DNA of 53,018 bases. It comes from an uncultured Bacteroidales bacterium. Its GTDB lineage: Bacteria > Bacteroidota > Bacteroidia > Bacteroidales > Paludibacteraceae. Positions 17,418 to 26,402 of this stretch are shown piece after piece. The stretch spans positions 1-53,018 of the forward strand of contig ONMU01000006.1 in assembly GCA_900319035.1 (NCBI GenBank), read 5' to 3'. The notes beneath the pieces were generated by a model, which was not told the origin of the DNA, ran no database searches, and was given only the letters and a program-made list of their open reading frames with translations. Position numbers and translations under genes: made by a program. The stretch's first letter is position 1, and each line of letters opens with the position of its first letter.

Positions 17418-19301
17418 ATGAGAAAATTCTTTTCGCTATTTGCAGCAATGCTGCTGTGCCTGCCGATGATGCAGGGAGCAATCAAAGTACACACAATCGG
17501 CGATTCGACGATGGCTGAGTATGACGAGAGTACCACCGACAAACGAGGGTGGGGCATGTATCTTGGTTCGTTCTTCGATCCGCAGTTTGTGACCGTTAAT
17601 AACCGTGGCAAATCGGGAGCTGACACCCGTGGTTTCTACTCAGGAGCCGCTTATTGGCCTTCCGTCAAGAGCCAGATGAGTGAAGGAGACTATCTGCTTA
17701 TTCAGTTTGCGCATAATGATGAGGGCAACGACAGCAACCTCTCCGGTTTGGATAACCGTGAGTATGCCGCTTATTGCGAGACGAAAGGTCTGCCTGCTCC
17801 GACGGATGCACGTGGTACGAACCCGCAGACTACATATCGCGAGTACCTGCGTCTATTTATTGATGAAGCGCGCGCATTGGGCGTGACGCCTGTGCTCGTT
17901 GGACCGATCTGCCGTGCGTATTTCAGCGGAAACAATATCACTCGTAAGGGTCAACATGACCTTGGCGATAAGTTTGCGAAGATAGAAAACGGCGAACTCA
18001 AGCAGAACCAAAGCGTGCCTGCGGATGATCTGTCGATGAGTTATGTGGAGGCGATGCGTGTGGTGGCTGCCGAGAAGAACGTGCCGTTTATTGACCTGAC
18101 GGAAGCTACGAGAGTGCTCTATCTCTCCTATGGAGAGAGCGCGTGTCTGAGTCAGCTTTTCTGCACGGGTGACAAGACGCATACTAACGCCATGGGCGGC
18201 AACCTCGTGGCTCGTTCGGCGGCTCAGCTGCTGAAGAACACGGGAATCCTTGCGGACTATATTGACGTGCCGACAGACATTACCGCTAATCCTGCGTCTA
18301 TCAATATCGGCGAGGTTTATTGCTCTGTGCCGCAGAACAAAGAGTTCCTGCTGACCGGTTATGGTTTGGATCCTGCTCACGGAACGGTTAGGCTGCGTGC
18401 GACTGCGAACTTGCAGATCTCGCTTGACAAAGAGTACTACGCTTCGACCGCACAGGCTTCGTATGAAGGCGGTTCGATGTTCCAAAAAGTGTTTATCCGC
18501 GCTAATTATACAACCGGCGGATTCCATTATGACACCGTTTATGCGACTACGGGTGACCATGTGATCGCTTTGCCGGTGAGTGCTACGGCTATCTCGCTGG
18601 ACGGCGGAGCTGCCGTCAGTGCGTTCTGGGCTATCGGTGCCAAACCCGTTCCTGATCCCGTGGTAGAAGGACCGATAAGCGCCGAGTTCAGCATGAGTCA
18701 GATGGCTTGTATCGATTATAACGCATCGAAGAACTATTTCGTCGATGGCGACTCTACGACGATCGTCTTGGCGCGTTTCCATAACTCCGCCGATGGCTCC
18801 GCACGTACGCCGTGGCCTGCAGGTGAGATAGACGAGAACGCCAACCGTTACCTCGATTTCGCGATCACCGCTCCGTCTGCTATGGAGGTACGTATCACCC
18901 GTATCGCCATGGAGATAACTGCCGACGGTACTTCGACCATGTGTTATCATCTCAATACCGGTTTCGGCGATGCCTTCACCGACGTGACTACCATCGCCGA
19001 GAAGCGTAATATGCCGTCCCGCGTGATCGAGCACGTGGATCTGACGCCGTCGCTGACCGTTCCTGCCGGTGAGACGCTTCACGTCCGCATCCTGCCGTGG
19101 CATGACTACGGCGAGGTGAAGGACAGCAAGTATATCGGTCTGCGTAATGTGAAGATCGAAGGCATGGCGTTTGATCCCGAGCAAGGCGTTGAGGAGGTGA
19201 AAGGGGATAAGATGCCATGTACCAAGGTGCTTGAGAACGGCGTGCTGTATTTGATGCACCAAGGGACGAAGTACAATGTGCAAGGCGTGAGAGTATTATA
19301 A
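17418..19301 (+). CDS. Rhamnogalacturonan acetylesterase-like SGNH hydrolase
   Basis: A 627-residue exported enzyme (signal peptide about 1-20) with an N-terminal SGNH/GDSL domain of the CE12 type. Block I is TIGDSTMAEY (nucleophile Ser), block II contains RGKSGADTRGF, block III is FAHNDEGN, and the Asp/His pair is in GDKTHTNAMGGN. It probably removes acetyl groups from pectic rhamnogalacturonan or a similar glycan. After residue about 290 come an Ig-like spacer and a beta-sandwich (about 415-585). The end (KVLENGVLYLMHQGTKYNVQG) resembles C-terminal modules common on secreted Bacteroidales proteins. No other pectin genes are present. A terminator follows at 19369-19396. Confidence 0.85.
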   Translation: MRKFFSLFAAMLLCLPMMQGAIKVHTIGDSTMAEYDESTTDKRGWGMYLGSFFDPQFVTVNNRGKSGADTRGFYSGAAYWPSVKSQMSEGDYLLIQFAHNDEGNDSNLSGLDNREYAAYCETKGLPAPTDARGTNPQTTYREYLRLFIDEARALGVTPVLVGPICRAYFSGNNITRKGQHDLGDKFAKIENGELKQNQSVPADDLSMSYVEAMRVVAAEKNVPFIDLTEATRVLYLSYGESACLSQLFCTGDKTHTNAMGGNLVARSAAQLLKNTGILADYIDVPTDITANPASINIGEVYCSVPQNKEFLLTGYGLDPAHGTVRLRATANLQISLDKEYYASTAQASYEGGSMFQKVFIRANYTTGGFHYDTVYATTGDHVIALPVSATAISLDGGAAVSAFWAIGAKPVPDPVVEGPISAEFSMSQMACIDYNASKNYFVDGDSTTIVLARFHNSADGSARTPWPAGEIDENANRYLDFAITAPSAMEVRITRIAMEITADGTSTMCYHLNTGFGDAFTDVTTIAEKRNMPSRVIEHVDLTPSLTVPAGETLHVRILPWHDYGEVKDSKYIGLRNVKIEGMAFDPEQGVEEVKGDKMPCTKVLENGVLYLMHQGTKYNVQGVRVL

Positions 19302-19368
19302 ATACGAAGGACTCTACCGCTTCGCGGGATTTCCGATTTACGCGGCGGACAATCGTCCATTCAAGAAT

Positions 19369-19396
19369 AAGCGCACCCGTGAGGATGCGCTTTTTC
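19369..19396 (+). terminator. Rho-independent terminator after the esterase gene
   Basis: AAGCGCA and TGCGCTT form the stem around a 10-base loop, followed by a T run. It ends the esterase transcript before the repeats and the amidase promoter. Confidence 0.8.
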
Positions 19397-19480
19397 TTCC
19401 TTCGTACATAAATTGTACATCTTACATTCTTCCTTCTTACATAAATTTTTCATCTTACATTGTTCCTTCGTACATTTTTT
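19396..19480. repeat. 33-bp tandem repeat
   Basis: Two 33-bp units (19396-19428, 19429-19461) and a partial third begin with NTTCCTTCNTACAT and contain CATCTTACATT. They fill the space between the esterase terminator and the amidase promoter. Confidence 0.85.
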
Positions 19481-19500
19481 TGGCGATTTTTCGCTTTTTA

Positions 19501-19532
19501 TTTGCATATATGCAAAAAAAAGTGTACCTTTG
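19501..19532 (+). promoter_or_regulatory. Promoter of the amidase gene
   Basis: TTTG (19501-19504), extended as TTTGCATATATGCA (a perfect TGCATATATGCA palindrome), is followed after 20 bp by TACCTTTG (19525-19532) and GCAGCC. Confidence 0.87.
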
Positions 19533-19558
19533 CAGCCGATTTTTAAATTAGGAGTAGT

Positions 19559-20662
19559 ATGCAGAAATGTTTCTATATAATAATGGCATTGTTGATGAGC
19601 TGGACGGTGTGGGCGGAGAAGCCATATACTGTTGTGCTTGACGCAGGTCATGGAGGTAAGGATCCCGGAGCTGTCGGGAAGTTCTCCAAGGAGAAAGATC
19701 TGAACCTCTCGCTTGTGCTCAAGATGGGTGAGCTCATCGCGGAGCGCTACCCCGATGTCAAAGTGGTATATACCCGTTCGACCGATGTGTTCATTCCCCT
19801 GCAGACTCGTGCGGACATAGCTAACAAAGCGAATGCCGACCTGTTCATCTCTATCCATACCAACTCTGCTGAATCGAAAGCTCCGAGCGGTGTGGAGACG
19901 TTCATCCTTGGTACCGACCGTATGGAGGCGAACCTCGATGTGGCGATGCGTGAGAACGCTGTGATGAAGTTGGAGTCCGACTACAAAACAACCTATCAGG
20001 GTTTTGACCCGAACTCGATAGACTCATATATCATGTTCGAGTTGATGCAGAATAGCTACATGGATCAGTCCCTGCGTTTTGCGGAGCAGGTACAGCAGCG
20101 GTTTGTGGGGCACCTGAACCGTTCCGACCGAGGCGTCAGACAAGCAGCATTCTGGGTGTTGCTCAAGACGGCGTGTCCTTCGATCCTTTTTGAAATGGGA
20201 TTTATCTCGAATCCCGAGGAAGAGCGGTTCTTGAATAAGCCTGCTTCGATGGCGCAGATGGCGAATGCGTTGGTGAACGCTTTCGGCGCATATACCCACA
20301 AACAGGCGGTGAGGAAAGAAGCGAGTGAAAAGAATTCAGAAGTCAGAAGTCAGAGTTCAGATACTCAGAATTCAGATGTCAGAATTCAGAATTCAGATAC
20401 CCTGAAGACTGATACTCCAACGACAAACGACCAACGACAGCCCTTACATGGACCATTGTTTGCTATTCAGATTTGTGCGTCCAAGACGCCGCTGAAACCC
20501 AATGACCCGCAGCTCAAAGGGCAGGTTTGCGAATGTATGAAAGTAGGAGAATGGTATAAATACTACACCGCAGCCGATCCTGACCGTGCGAAAGTGATGG
20601 AGGCTCGCAAGAAACTGCTGTCCCTCTTCCCCGATTGCTGGATCATAAAAGTGGAAAGGTGA
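19559..20662 (+). CDS. N-acetylmuramoyl-L-alanine amidase (Amidase_3) with SPOR-like C-terminus
   Basis: A zinc amidase that cleaves the amide bond between MurNAc and the stem peptide, used in daughter-cell separation and peptidoglycan turnover in the periplasm. A signal peptide (1-19) precedes the Amidase_3 domain. The zinc ligands are visible at His31 (DAGHGGKDPGA), Glu45 and His100 (ISIHTNSA), and the catalytic Glu is at 212 (FEMGFISN). Residues about 259-292 are a linker built from two 7-bp DNA arrays. After it comes a short domain (FAIQICASKTPL to DCWIIKVER) that looks like a divergent SPOR domain. It has its own promoter; an MCE protein gene follows. Confidence 0.93.
   Translation: MQKCFYIIMALLMSWTVWAEKPYTVVLDAGHGGKDPGAVGKFSKEKDLNLSLVLKMGELIAERYPDVKVVYTRSTDVFIPLQTRADIANKANADLFISIHTNSAESKAPSGVETFILGTDRMEANLDVAMRENAVMKLESDYKTTYQGFDPNSIDSYIMFELMQNSYMDQSLRFAEQVQQRFVGHLNRSDRGVRQAAFWVLLKTACPSILFEMGFISNPEEERFLNKPASMAQMANALVNAFGAYTHKQAVRKEASEKNSEVRSQSSDTQNSDVRIQNSDTLKTDTPTTNDQRQPLHGPLFAIQICASKTPLKPNDPQLKGQVCECMKVGEWYKYYTAADPDRAKVMEARKKLLSLFPDCWIIKVER
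20335..20437. repeat. Heptanucleotide arrays inside the amidase gene
   Basis: Nine exact-length 7-bp units of the NTTCAGA family (20335-20397) are followed by three units of CCAACGA/CAAACGA (20417-20437). Both are read in frame as the linker between the catalytic and C-terminal domains. The TCAGAAT family recurs at 29261-29383 and 31152-31228, and the CAACGAC family near 14711. Confidence 0.85.
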
Positions 20663-20668
20663 AAGATG

Positions 20669-20696
20669 TTAATTATTAATTGTTAATTATTCATTA
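20669..20696. repeat. Heptanucleotide array, TTAATTA family, ending 2 bp before a start codon
   Basis: Units TTAATTA, TTAATTG, TTAATTA and TTCATTA end two bases before the ATG of the MCE gene, so they occupy its ribosome-binding region. Confidence 0.8.
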
Positions 20697-20698
20697 AA

Positions 20699-21613
20699 AT
20701 GAAATATACACGAGAAATAAAAGTGGGTGTACTCGCAATCATTTGCGTGTTCCTGTTGTTTTATGGGTTTAATTTTCTCAAAGGCGTGAATATCTTCTCG
20801 CCGACCAACAGTTATCATGGCGTCTATACGAACCTCCATGGTTTGGAAGAACAGGCGTCGGTGTTTATCATGGGGCATAAAGTGGGACAGGTGGATCGGC
20901 TCCATTATGATTTCACCAAAGATAGTGCTTTTACCGTGGATATCTCTATCCGCAAGGATATTGTTCTGCCCGAGGGCACGAGTCTGGCTCTCCGTGCAGA
21001 CGGACTGTTAGGCGGCATGGCGCTGGAACTGTTGTTCCCCGAGGATGCGACCGAGAAACTGCAGCAACAGGCGCTGATAGCTCATGGAGCAACCCTTCCG
21101 ACGGTGTATCTCCCGGGTATCGTAGAGAACCTGCAGAACGAGTTGATTGCCAAGATCGCGAATGCGGTGGAGCAGGTAGATACGCTCGTGGCGCAGCTGA
21201 ACGGTCAGTTGGAAGGCGATCATCTCAAATCGACCTTGGCGAACGTAGATCGTATATCCGGCGACCTGACCGATGTGTCGGGTGACTTGCGGCGAATCAT
21301 GAACACGCAGGTACCCGGTATCGTTAACAATGCCGACACCGCTATCGCTAATCTCAATACGGTCATTGCGGACATCAAAGCAGCTGATCTCAAAGCCACG
21401 GTAGCTCGTGTGGACACCGCTATCGGTGGCGTGAACGCCGTGATTGCGGACGTACGTGCGCAGAAAGGTACGCTCGGTCAGTTGATCTATAATAAATCGC
21501 TTTACAACCATGTCGATGCAACCGTCATCTCCGCCGACTCTCTGCTGACCGACATCAAGGCACACCCCAAACGCTATGTACACTTCTCAGTCTTTGGAAA
21601 AAAAGATAAATAA
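20699..21613 (+). CDS. MlaD/MCE family protein
   Basis: A 304-residue protein with an N-terminal membrane anchor (about 9-29) and an MCE domain (about 38-115: YHGVYTNLHGLEEQASVFIMGHKVGQVDRL, then LALRADGLLGGMALELLF). It probably forms a periplasmic ring for phospholipid transport between inner and outer membranes. The C-terminal half is an amphipathic helical region with repeated DRISGDL- and TAIANLNTVIADIKA-like segments, as in other MlaD-type proteins. The partner ATPase and permease are not adjacent, which is common in Bacteroidales. It probably shares the amidase transcript and ends before the terminator at 21682-21727. Confidence 0.9.
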   Translation: MKYTREIKVGVLAIICVFLLFYGFNFLKGVNIFSPTNSYHGVYTNLHGLEEQASVFIMGHKVGQVDRLHYDFTKDSAFTVDISIRKDIVLPEGTSLALRADGLLGGMALELLFPEDATEKLQQQALIAHGATLPTVYLPGIVENLQNELIAKIANAVEQVDTLVAQLNGQLEGDHLKSTLANVDRISGDLTDVSGDLRRIMNTQVPGIVNNADTAIANLNTVIADIKAADLKATVARVDTAIGGVNAVIADVRAQKGTLGQLIYNKSLYNHVDATVISADSLLTDIKAHPKRYVHFSVFGKKDK

Positions 21614-21681
21614 GTGTTCCACAGACGCAAAAAACAACATTCTGCTATTTGTAGATTTTCTAAATTAATACTTTTTTTTAG

Positions 21682-21727
21682 AACTCGTAACCCCCCGAAA
21701 ATGCAGGAGTTACGAGTTTTTTTATCA
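21682..21727 (+). terminator. Rho-independent terminator after the MCE gene
   Basis: AACTCGTAAC and GTTACGAGTT form a perfect 10-bp stem around CCCCCGAAAATGCAGGA, followed by a run of T. An A- or T-rich run on both sides would also allow action on the minus strand. Confidence 0.88.
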
Positions 21728-21733
21728 AAAAAA

Positions 21734-21792
21734 TGCAATAAGGTATTGCAAAAATCAAACATGCTATAAATCAACATGTTAGATGTTGATAA
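21734..21792. promoter_or_regulatory. Inverted repeats and a DnaA-box-like site upstream of dnaA
   Basis: TGCAATA-AGG-TATTGCA (21734-21750) and TCAACAT-GTTAG-ATGTTGA (21771-21789) are perfect inverted repeats. The second overlaps TGTTGATAA (21784-21792), which is TTATCAACA on the minus strand, one mismatch from the DnaA-box consensus. Together with the dnaA promoter these account for the 356-bp gap 21614-21969; no gene is seen. They could be dnaA autoregulatory sites or part of an origin. Confidence 0.45.
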
Positions 21793-21885
21793 CTTAGTTA
21801 AAGTGCTGAAAATGAGAGATTTATTTGTAAGTGCCTAAAAATGCGCTAATTAGGGTCGGTTTTAAAAATGGCGATGAGGTGCAAA

Positions 21886-21917
21886 TTTGGTCATGTCAAA
21901 AAAAAGCAGTACCTTTG
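21886..21917 (+). promoter_or_regulatory. Promoter of dnaA
   Basis: TTTG (21886-21889) and TACCTTTG (21910-21917) are separated by 20 bp with eight A in a row. The block 21892-21927 is identical over 36 bp to the tRNA-His promoter block. Confidence 0.85.
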
Positions 21918-21969
21918 CACCCGCTTTCGTTAAAAACGGGAGTTAGAAAAGCGATAAAAATAGAACAAA

Positions 21970-23346
21970 ATGATGCAACCGATACAACAACAATGGGCTC
22001 AGTGTCAGACCATCTTGGCTGATAACTTGACAGCGAGTGCGTACCAGACATGGTTCGCGCCCATTGTACCTCTGCAATACGCGGAGGGCGTGCTCGTGTT
22101 GCAGGTGAAATCGCAGTTCGTAGCGGAGTACATCGAGGAGAACTATATCCCTCTTCTCTCGGCTGCTATCTATCGCGTGTTCGGACAGGGTACGAGGTTA
22201 GAGTACCGCGTGCTGATTGATTCAGCCTCAGGCGCAGGTACGAGTCTTCCGTCCGCGGGCGCACCCGCACGTACCTTTAATCAGTATGGGGTGAGTCATC
22301 CGGCGGCTGTGTCCAACGACGATCTGCCCAAACTGAACGAACTCTATACCTTCGATTCGTTCATCGCCGGTGAGCCGAACAAACTTGCCCGTACGGCAGG
22401 TCTGGCTGTGGCTAAGCAACCCGGATATACAGCTTTCAACCCGCTCTTTATCTACGGAGGCAGCGGAGTAGGAAAGACCCACTTGGCTTGCGCCATCGGT
22501 CATCAGGCGCTTGCGCTCAACCCGCAGGCACGCGTGTTATACGTATCGGCGAACACCTTTAAGTTGCAGTTCCAAGACGCGCGTAAGGAGAACCGGATAC
22601 CTGATTTCCTCAATTTCTATCAGTCGGTGGATGTGCTCATCGTCGATGATATCCAGTATTTCGCAGGATTGAAAGGTACGCAAGATACGTTCTTCCATAT
22701 CTTCAACTACCTGCAGCAGAGCCGTAAGCAGTTGATCCTGACTTGTGATCGTCCGCCGGTGGAGCTCAAGGACATCGAGGAGCGTCTGTTGACCCGTTTC
22801 AAATGGGGTCTGTCTGCAGAGATCGCTCGTCCGGACTATCTGTTGCGTAAGAATATTCTGCTCAGCAAGATGCGTCGTGACGGCATCATGCTCTCGGACG
22901 AGATCGTGGATTTCATTGCGATGAACGTACGCGAGTCGGTTCGTGACTTGGAAGGCATCCTTGCATCGCTCTTGGCGCACTCTACGCTGACCGATCGGGA
23001 GATCGACCTTCCGTTGGCAGAGCAAGTGGTGAGTCATATCGTGGCTATGCAGCCTCAGACGACAACCGTGGACGATGTGCTGCATGCTGTCTCGCAGCAC
23101 TATAACATCCCAGAGAAAGCCCTTGTGGCGCAGAACCGCTCGAAGGACATCGCTTTGGCGCGTCACGTAGCCGCGTACCTCAGTAAACAACTGACCGATA
23201 GTTCCCTCACCGAGATCGGTTTCCGTATGGGACGACGGACACACGCTACTATCTTGCACTCGATTGATTATGTGCGTGATACCATGGAGTTCGATCCCGT
23301 TCTTCGTCAGCACGTAGCACAACTGCAGTCCGCTTTACAGCATTAA
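21970..23346 (+). CDS. dnaA: Chromosomal replication initiator DnaA
   Basis: The AAA+ initiator that binds DnaA boxes and melts the origin. The 458 residues show domain I (about 5-70, QQQWAQCQTILADNL, then ASAYQTWFAPI), a short linker, and the AAA+ domain with Walker A GGSGVGKT (163-170) and a Walker B containing VLIVDDIQYF. The C-terminal DNA-binding domain carries MGRRTHATILHSIDYV, the family signature. The distance from promoter to ATG is about 50 bases. The helicase gene begins 12 bp after its stop, so the AddAB-type pair may be co-transcribed with dnaA. Confidence 0.97.
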   Translation: MMQPIQQQWAQCQTILADNLTASAYQTWFAPIVPLQYAEGVLVLQVKSQFVAEYIEENYIPLLSAAIYRVFGQGTRLEYRVLIDSASGAGTSLPSAGAPARTFNQYGVSHPAAVSNDDLPKLNELYTFDSFIAGEPNKLARTAGLAVAKQPGYTAFNPLFIYGGSGVGKTHLACAIGHQALALNPQARVLYVSANTFKLQFQDARKENRIPDFLNFYQSVDVLIVDDIQYFAGLKGTQDTFFHIFNYLQQSRKQLILTCDRPPVELKDIEERLLTRFKWGLSAEIARPDYLLRKNILLSKMRRDGIMLSDEIVDFIAMNVRESVRDLEGILASLLAHSTLTDREIDLPLAEQVVSHIVAMQPQTTTVDDVLHAVSQHYNIPEKALVAQNRSKDIALARHVAAYLSKQLTDSSLTEIGFRMGRRTHATILHSIDYVRDTMEFDPVLRQHVAQLQSALQH

Positions 23347-23357
23347 TTGATACACCA

Positions 23358-26300
23358 TTGATAGACGTTCGACACCCGTTAAATGTCTGCCGTGCTTCCG
23401 CAGGAACCGGTAAGACATATACCTTGGCAGCCTACTATGTGGGGTTGCTGCTTTCCGGTGAGGACTACCGTTCTATCCTTGCCGTCACCTTTACCAACAA
23501 AGCTACTGCCGAGATGAGCGAACGTATCATCGCGTATCTGTATGGTATCTCGCAGGGCACAGAGCCTGCTTTTTTATTACGCGCGCGTGATTTCATGCTG
23601 CGTGACGCCGATGCGCCGGATGAGCTCTTGGCGCAGAGGGCAGGGGACTGTTTTCGGAAGATGCTCTTGGATTACGACAACATGCATATCCGTACCATCG
23701 ACTCGTTCCTGCAGACCCTCTTGGACGGTTTGGCGAGTGTGCTGCAGATGAGTGCAGGGCTGTCCATCGAGCTGGATCTGGATCATGTGATCCGGCAAGC
23801 CGTGGATCAGCTGCTGACAACCAACATGACGCCTTCCGACCGAACGATCCTCGAGGACTATATGCGTCTCAAGCTCGATCAGGAGTCCCATTGGGATGTG
23901 CGGCAGAGTCTCTGTATGATGGCGAAAGAGCTGTACAACGAGTCGGTGCAGATGCTGGATGCCGAGGGACGGATCCTCTTTGATGCGGCGTCTATCGCGC
24001 GTCGCCGACAAGCCGTGGAGCAGCAGTGGAGAGACTGCCCTGAGTTAGCGGAACTCAAGTCGCTGCTTGCCCGTTGTAACCCCGAGCCCTATAACCGCTA
24101 TACGAAAACGGCTTACGAACGTCTCTTGCAGAGTGTGGAGCACCCCGAGCAGCTGGCTGCCAAAGATCGTTTCAGAGGCGTGAGCGACAAGAGCTGCAAT
24201 GCCGACGAGATGGCTCAAGCTACCGAACTCGCAGCCCGCGTAGGACGGATATACAACACCCTTCAGCTCACCGTCCGTTTCAGTCGGGACATGGAGCTCA
24301 TGGCATCCCTGCAGAAACTGATACAGCGTAACTTAGAGGAAGCCAACTGCGATCTGTTAGCGCGTACGGCGAACCTGCTGAGCAATGCCCTCAAAGCCGG
24401 AGACGCCGATTTCATCTTGGAGAAAGCCGGTATCCGTTACCGCCATATCCTCATGGATGAGTTTCAGGACACGAGTCGTCTGCAATGGTCGGTGATCAAC
24501 CGTCTGGTGCAGGATGTGTTGGCCGGTGAGGGACACACGATGCTCGTGGTGGGCGATATTAAGCAGTCTATCTACCGCTGGCGAAACGGAGATTGGAAAA
24601 TCATGTCCTCCCTCGGAACGGACGAGGCGCATTACGGGGCGCAGATCAACCGTGCCTTCCCGAACCTCACCCGTAACTACCGCAGCAGCGAGCAGGTGGT
24701 GAACTTCAACCTCTCGCTTTTTAAACATATCATGGCGCATTACCCTTATGAGGAGGAGCAGGAACTGATCCATGCTATCTATGACGAGGGCTTCACGCCC
24801 GAGACGCTGGACGCGTTCTATCAATCCGATAAGAAACGAGGCGGATATGTCCGTTTTCGTGCGTTCCCCAAGGGCACCAAGGAGGAGTTGGCGTTCGATA
24901 TGTTTGACCGGATGGAGGCGCTCTTGGCGAAAGGTGCCGAACCCTCCGACATGATGATCCTCGTGCGTGAGAAGAAAGAGGCGGCGCTTATCACCGACCT
25001 CAAGACACAACTCTCTGAGGAGCAGTACCCCCTTCTGACGGCAGCACCGATGGTCTCGTCGGATAGTTTTCTGTTGGAGGCTTCGGAAGATGTGCAGACC
25101 CTCATTGCGGGACTGAAGATCCTTGTTCGGAACGATGAGGTAGCTGCGCAGTGGATAGCTATGCGAACGGGCAAACCCGAACTCATCGAGCAGATCAAGA
25201 GCTGTGTCTCTGCCCGTACGCCTCTCTACGAGGCTGTCTGCGAACTGATGCGACTGCTGCTGACCGATGCCGACGGACAGTACCACGGTACCGAGACGGC
25301 GTATGTCAATAACCTCCTCGACCGTACCCGTGAATATGTCAGCTCGTACGGCAGCCGTATGGAGGATTTTCTCGTCTATTGGGACGACACCATGCATCTG
25401 AAACCGATCCCTGCTTCGTCCACCGATGCGATCCGTATTCTGACCGTGCATGCTTCCAAGGGCTTGCAGGCACAGACACTCTTCGTGCCTTTCTGCACGT
25501 GGACCAAAGAGGCAGGCAGACATCCGCAGAAGATATGGTGCGAAGTGGCGGAAGGCATAGGCGGCAATGACTATGTCCCTGTGCCCGACGGCGCAGAGAT
25601 GGCGGAGTCCGCTTACAGACCGGTCTATGACTCCGAGCACCTGAACATGCGCATTGATAACATCAACATGCTCTACGTGGCACTCACCCGTGCCGAGGAT
25701 AATCTCTATGTCTCCACCTCGTACCCCGTCACCTCCAAAGGCGTCATGGGCACCTGCAATCATGTGGGACGGTATATCATGGATTATCTCGAAGCCGACG
25801 AGTACGAAGCGGGAACACCTGTCATTAAAGAACAAAGGACAAAGGACGAAGGACAAAGGACAGAGGAGGCAGAGATCTGGGCGAACAGCGACCAAGTGCG
25901 GTTCGTGCAGTCTCAGGAAGGTGCGCTCTACACCGATTATGGTGAGGAGGCGTACCGGCGTGTAGCTCGTATGGAAGAGGGAACGCTCTGTCATGAGATC
26001 TTCGCGCATCTAAGCAAAGCCGATGAGTTGGAACAGGTGCTCGATGATTTTGCTACGCGCGGTGAGATAGCTTCTTCGGAACAGCGGAACGAACTGCGCA
26101 CGCTTATCTCCTCAGCGTGGAGAGGCAATGACGAGATGCGGGATTGGTTCACGGCGCCTTGGCAACTCAAACTCGAGCAAGCCATCTATATCGACCGGCG
26201 TGAACTCCGTCCCGACCGTGTGATGATCAATCCCGATACCCACGAAGCCATCGTGCTGGACTATAAGTTCGGTCAATGGGAAGACAAATATATCCAACAA

Positions 26301-26402
26301 GTGCAGGACTACAAAGAGGCACTGCGTCGTATGGGCTACAACCCTGTGCGAGGCTACCTCTGGTTCGCGCGACAAAACAAACTGGTAGAAGTCCATGGAT
26401 AG
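23358..26402 (+). CDS. AddA-type UvrD-like helicase/nuclease
   Basis: A 1014-residue superfamily 1 helicase with a C-terminal nuclease domain, resembling the AddA subunit of AddAB, which processes double-strand breaks for RecA. Walker A is ASAGTGKT (13-20), then VTFTNKATAEM, DEFQDTSRLQW (about 366) and motif VI-like MLYVALTRAEDNLYV. The C-terminal nuclease motif is RPDRVMI followed by VLDYKFG (about 969) and a YKEAL helix. No ATG is available in frame near the conserved start; TTG at 23358 is the likely start. A 7-bp array (25832-25866) encodes part of a linker just before the nuclease region. It overlaps the next gene by 8 bp. Confidence 0.9.
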   Translation: MIDVRHPLNVCRASAGTGKTYTLAAYYVGLLLSGEDYRSILAVTFTNKATAEMSERIIAYLYGISQGTEPAFLLRARDFMLRDADAPDELLAQRAGDCFRKMLLDYDNMHIRTIDSFLQTLLDGLASVLQMSAGLSIELDLDHVIRQAVDQLLTTNMTPSDRTILEDYMRLKLDQESHWDVRQSLCMMAKELYNESVQMLDAEGRILFDAASIARRRQAVEQQWRDCPELAELKSLLARCNPEPYNRYTKTAYERLLQSVEHPEQLAAKDRFRGVSDKSCNADEMAQATELAARVGRIYNTLQLTVRFSRDMELMASLQKLIQRNLEEANCDLLARTANLLSNALKAGDADFILEKAGIRYRHILMDEFQDTSRLQWSVINRLVQDVLAGEGHTMLVVGDIKQSIYRWRNGDWKIMSSLGTDEAHYGAQINRAFPNLTRNYRSSEQVVNFNLSLFKHIMAHYPYEEEQELIHAIYDEGFTPETLDAFYQSDKKRGGYVRFRAFPKGTKEELAFDMFDRMEALLAKGAEPSDMMILVREKKEAALITDLKTQLSEEQYPLLTAAPMVSSDSFLLEASEDVQTLIAGLKILVRNDEVAAQWIAMRTGKPELIEQIKSCVSARTPLYEAVCELMRLLLTDADGQYHGTETAYVNNLLDRTREYVSSYGSRMEDFLVYWDDTMHLKPIPASSTDAIRILTVHASKGLQAQTLFVPFCTWTKEAGRHPQKIWCEVAEGIGGNDYVPVPDGAEMAESAYRPVYDSEHLNMRIDNINMLYVALTRAEDNLYVSTSYPVTSKGVMGTCNHVGRYIMDYLEADEYEAGTPVIKEQRTKDEGQRTEEAEIWANSDQVRFVQSQEGALYTDYGEEAYRRVARMEEGTLCHEIFAHLSKADELEQVLDDFATRGEIASSEQRNELRTLISSAWRGNDEMRDWFTAPWQLKLEQAIYIDRRELRPDRVMINPDTHEAIVLDYKFGQWEDKYIQQVQDYKEALRRMGYNPVRGYLWFARQNKLVEVHG
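25832..25866. repeat. Heptanucleotide array, ACAAAGG family, inside the AddA-type gene
   Basis: Five 7-bp units (ACAAAGG, ACAAAGG, ACGAAGG, ACAAAGG, ACAGAGG) are read as QRTKDEGQRTEE-like residues in an interdomain linker. Confidence 0.85.

Noticed and set aside
17853-19283. 476-codon open frame on the minus strand
   Set aside because: Antisense to the SGNH esterase gene, with no signal or motif of its own.
24357-26009. 550-codon open frame on the minus strand
   Set aside because: It is fully antisense to the AddA-type helicase, whose motifs are intact. The translation is rich in His, Arg and Leu, typical of a shadow frame.
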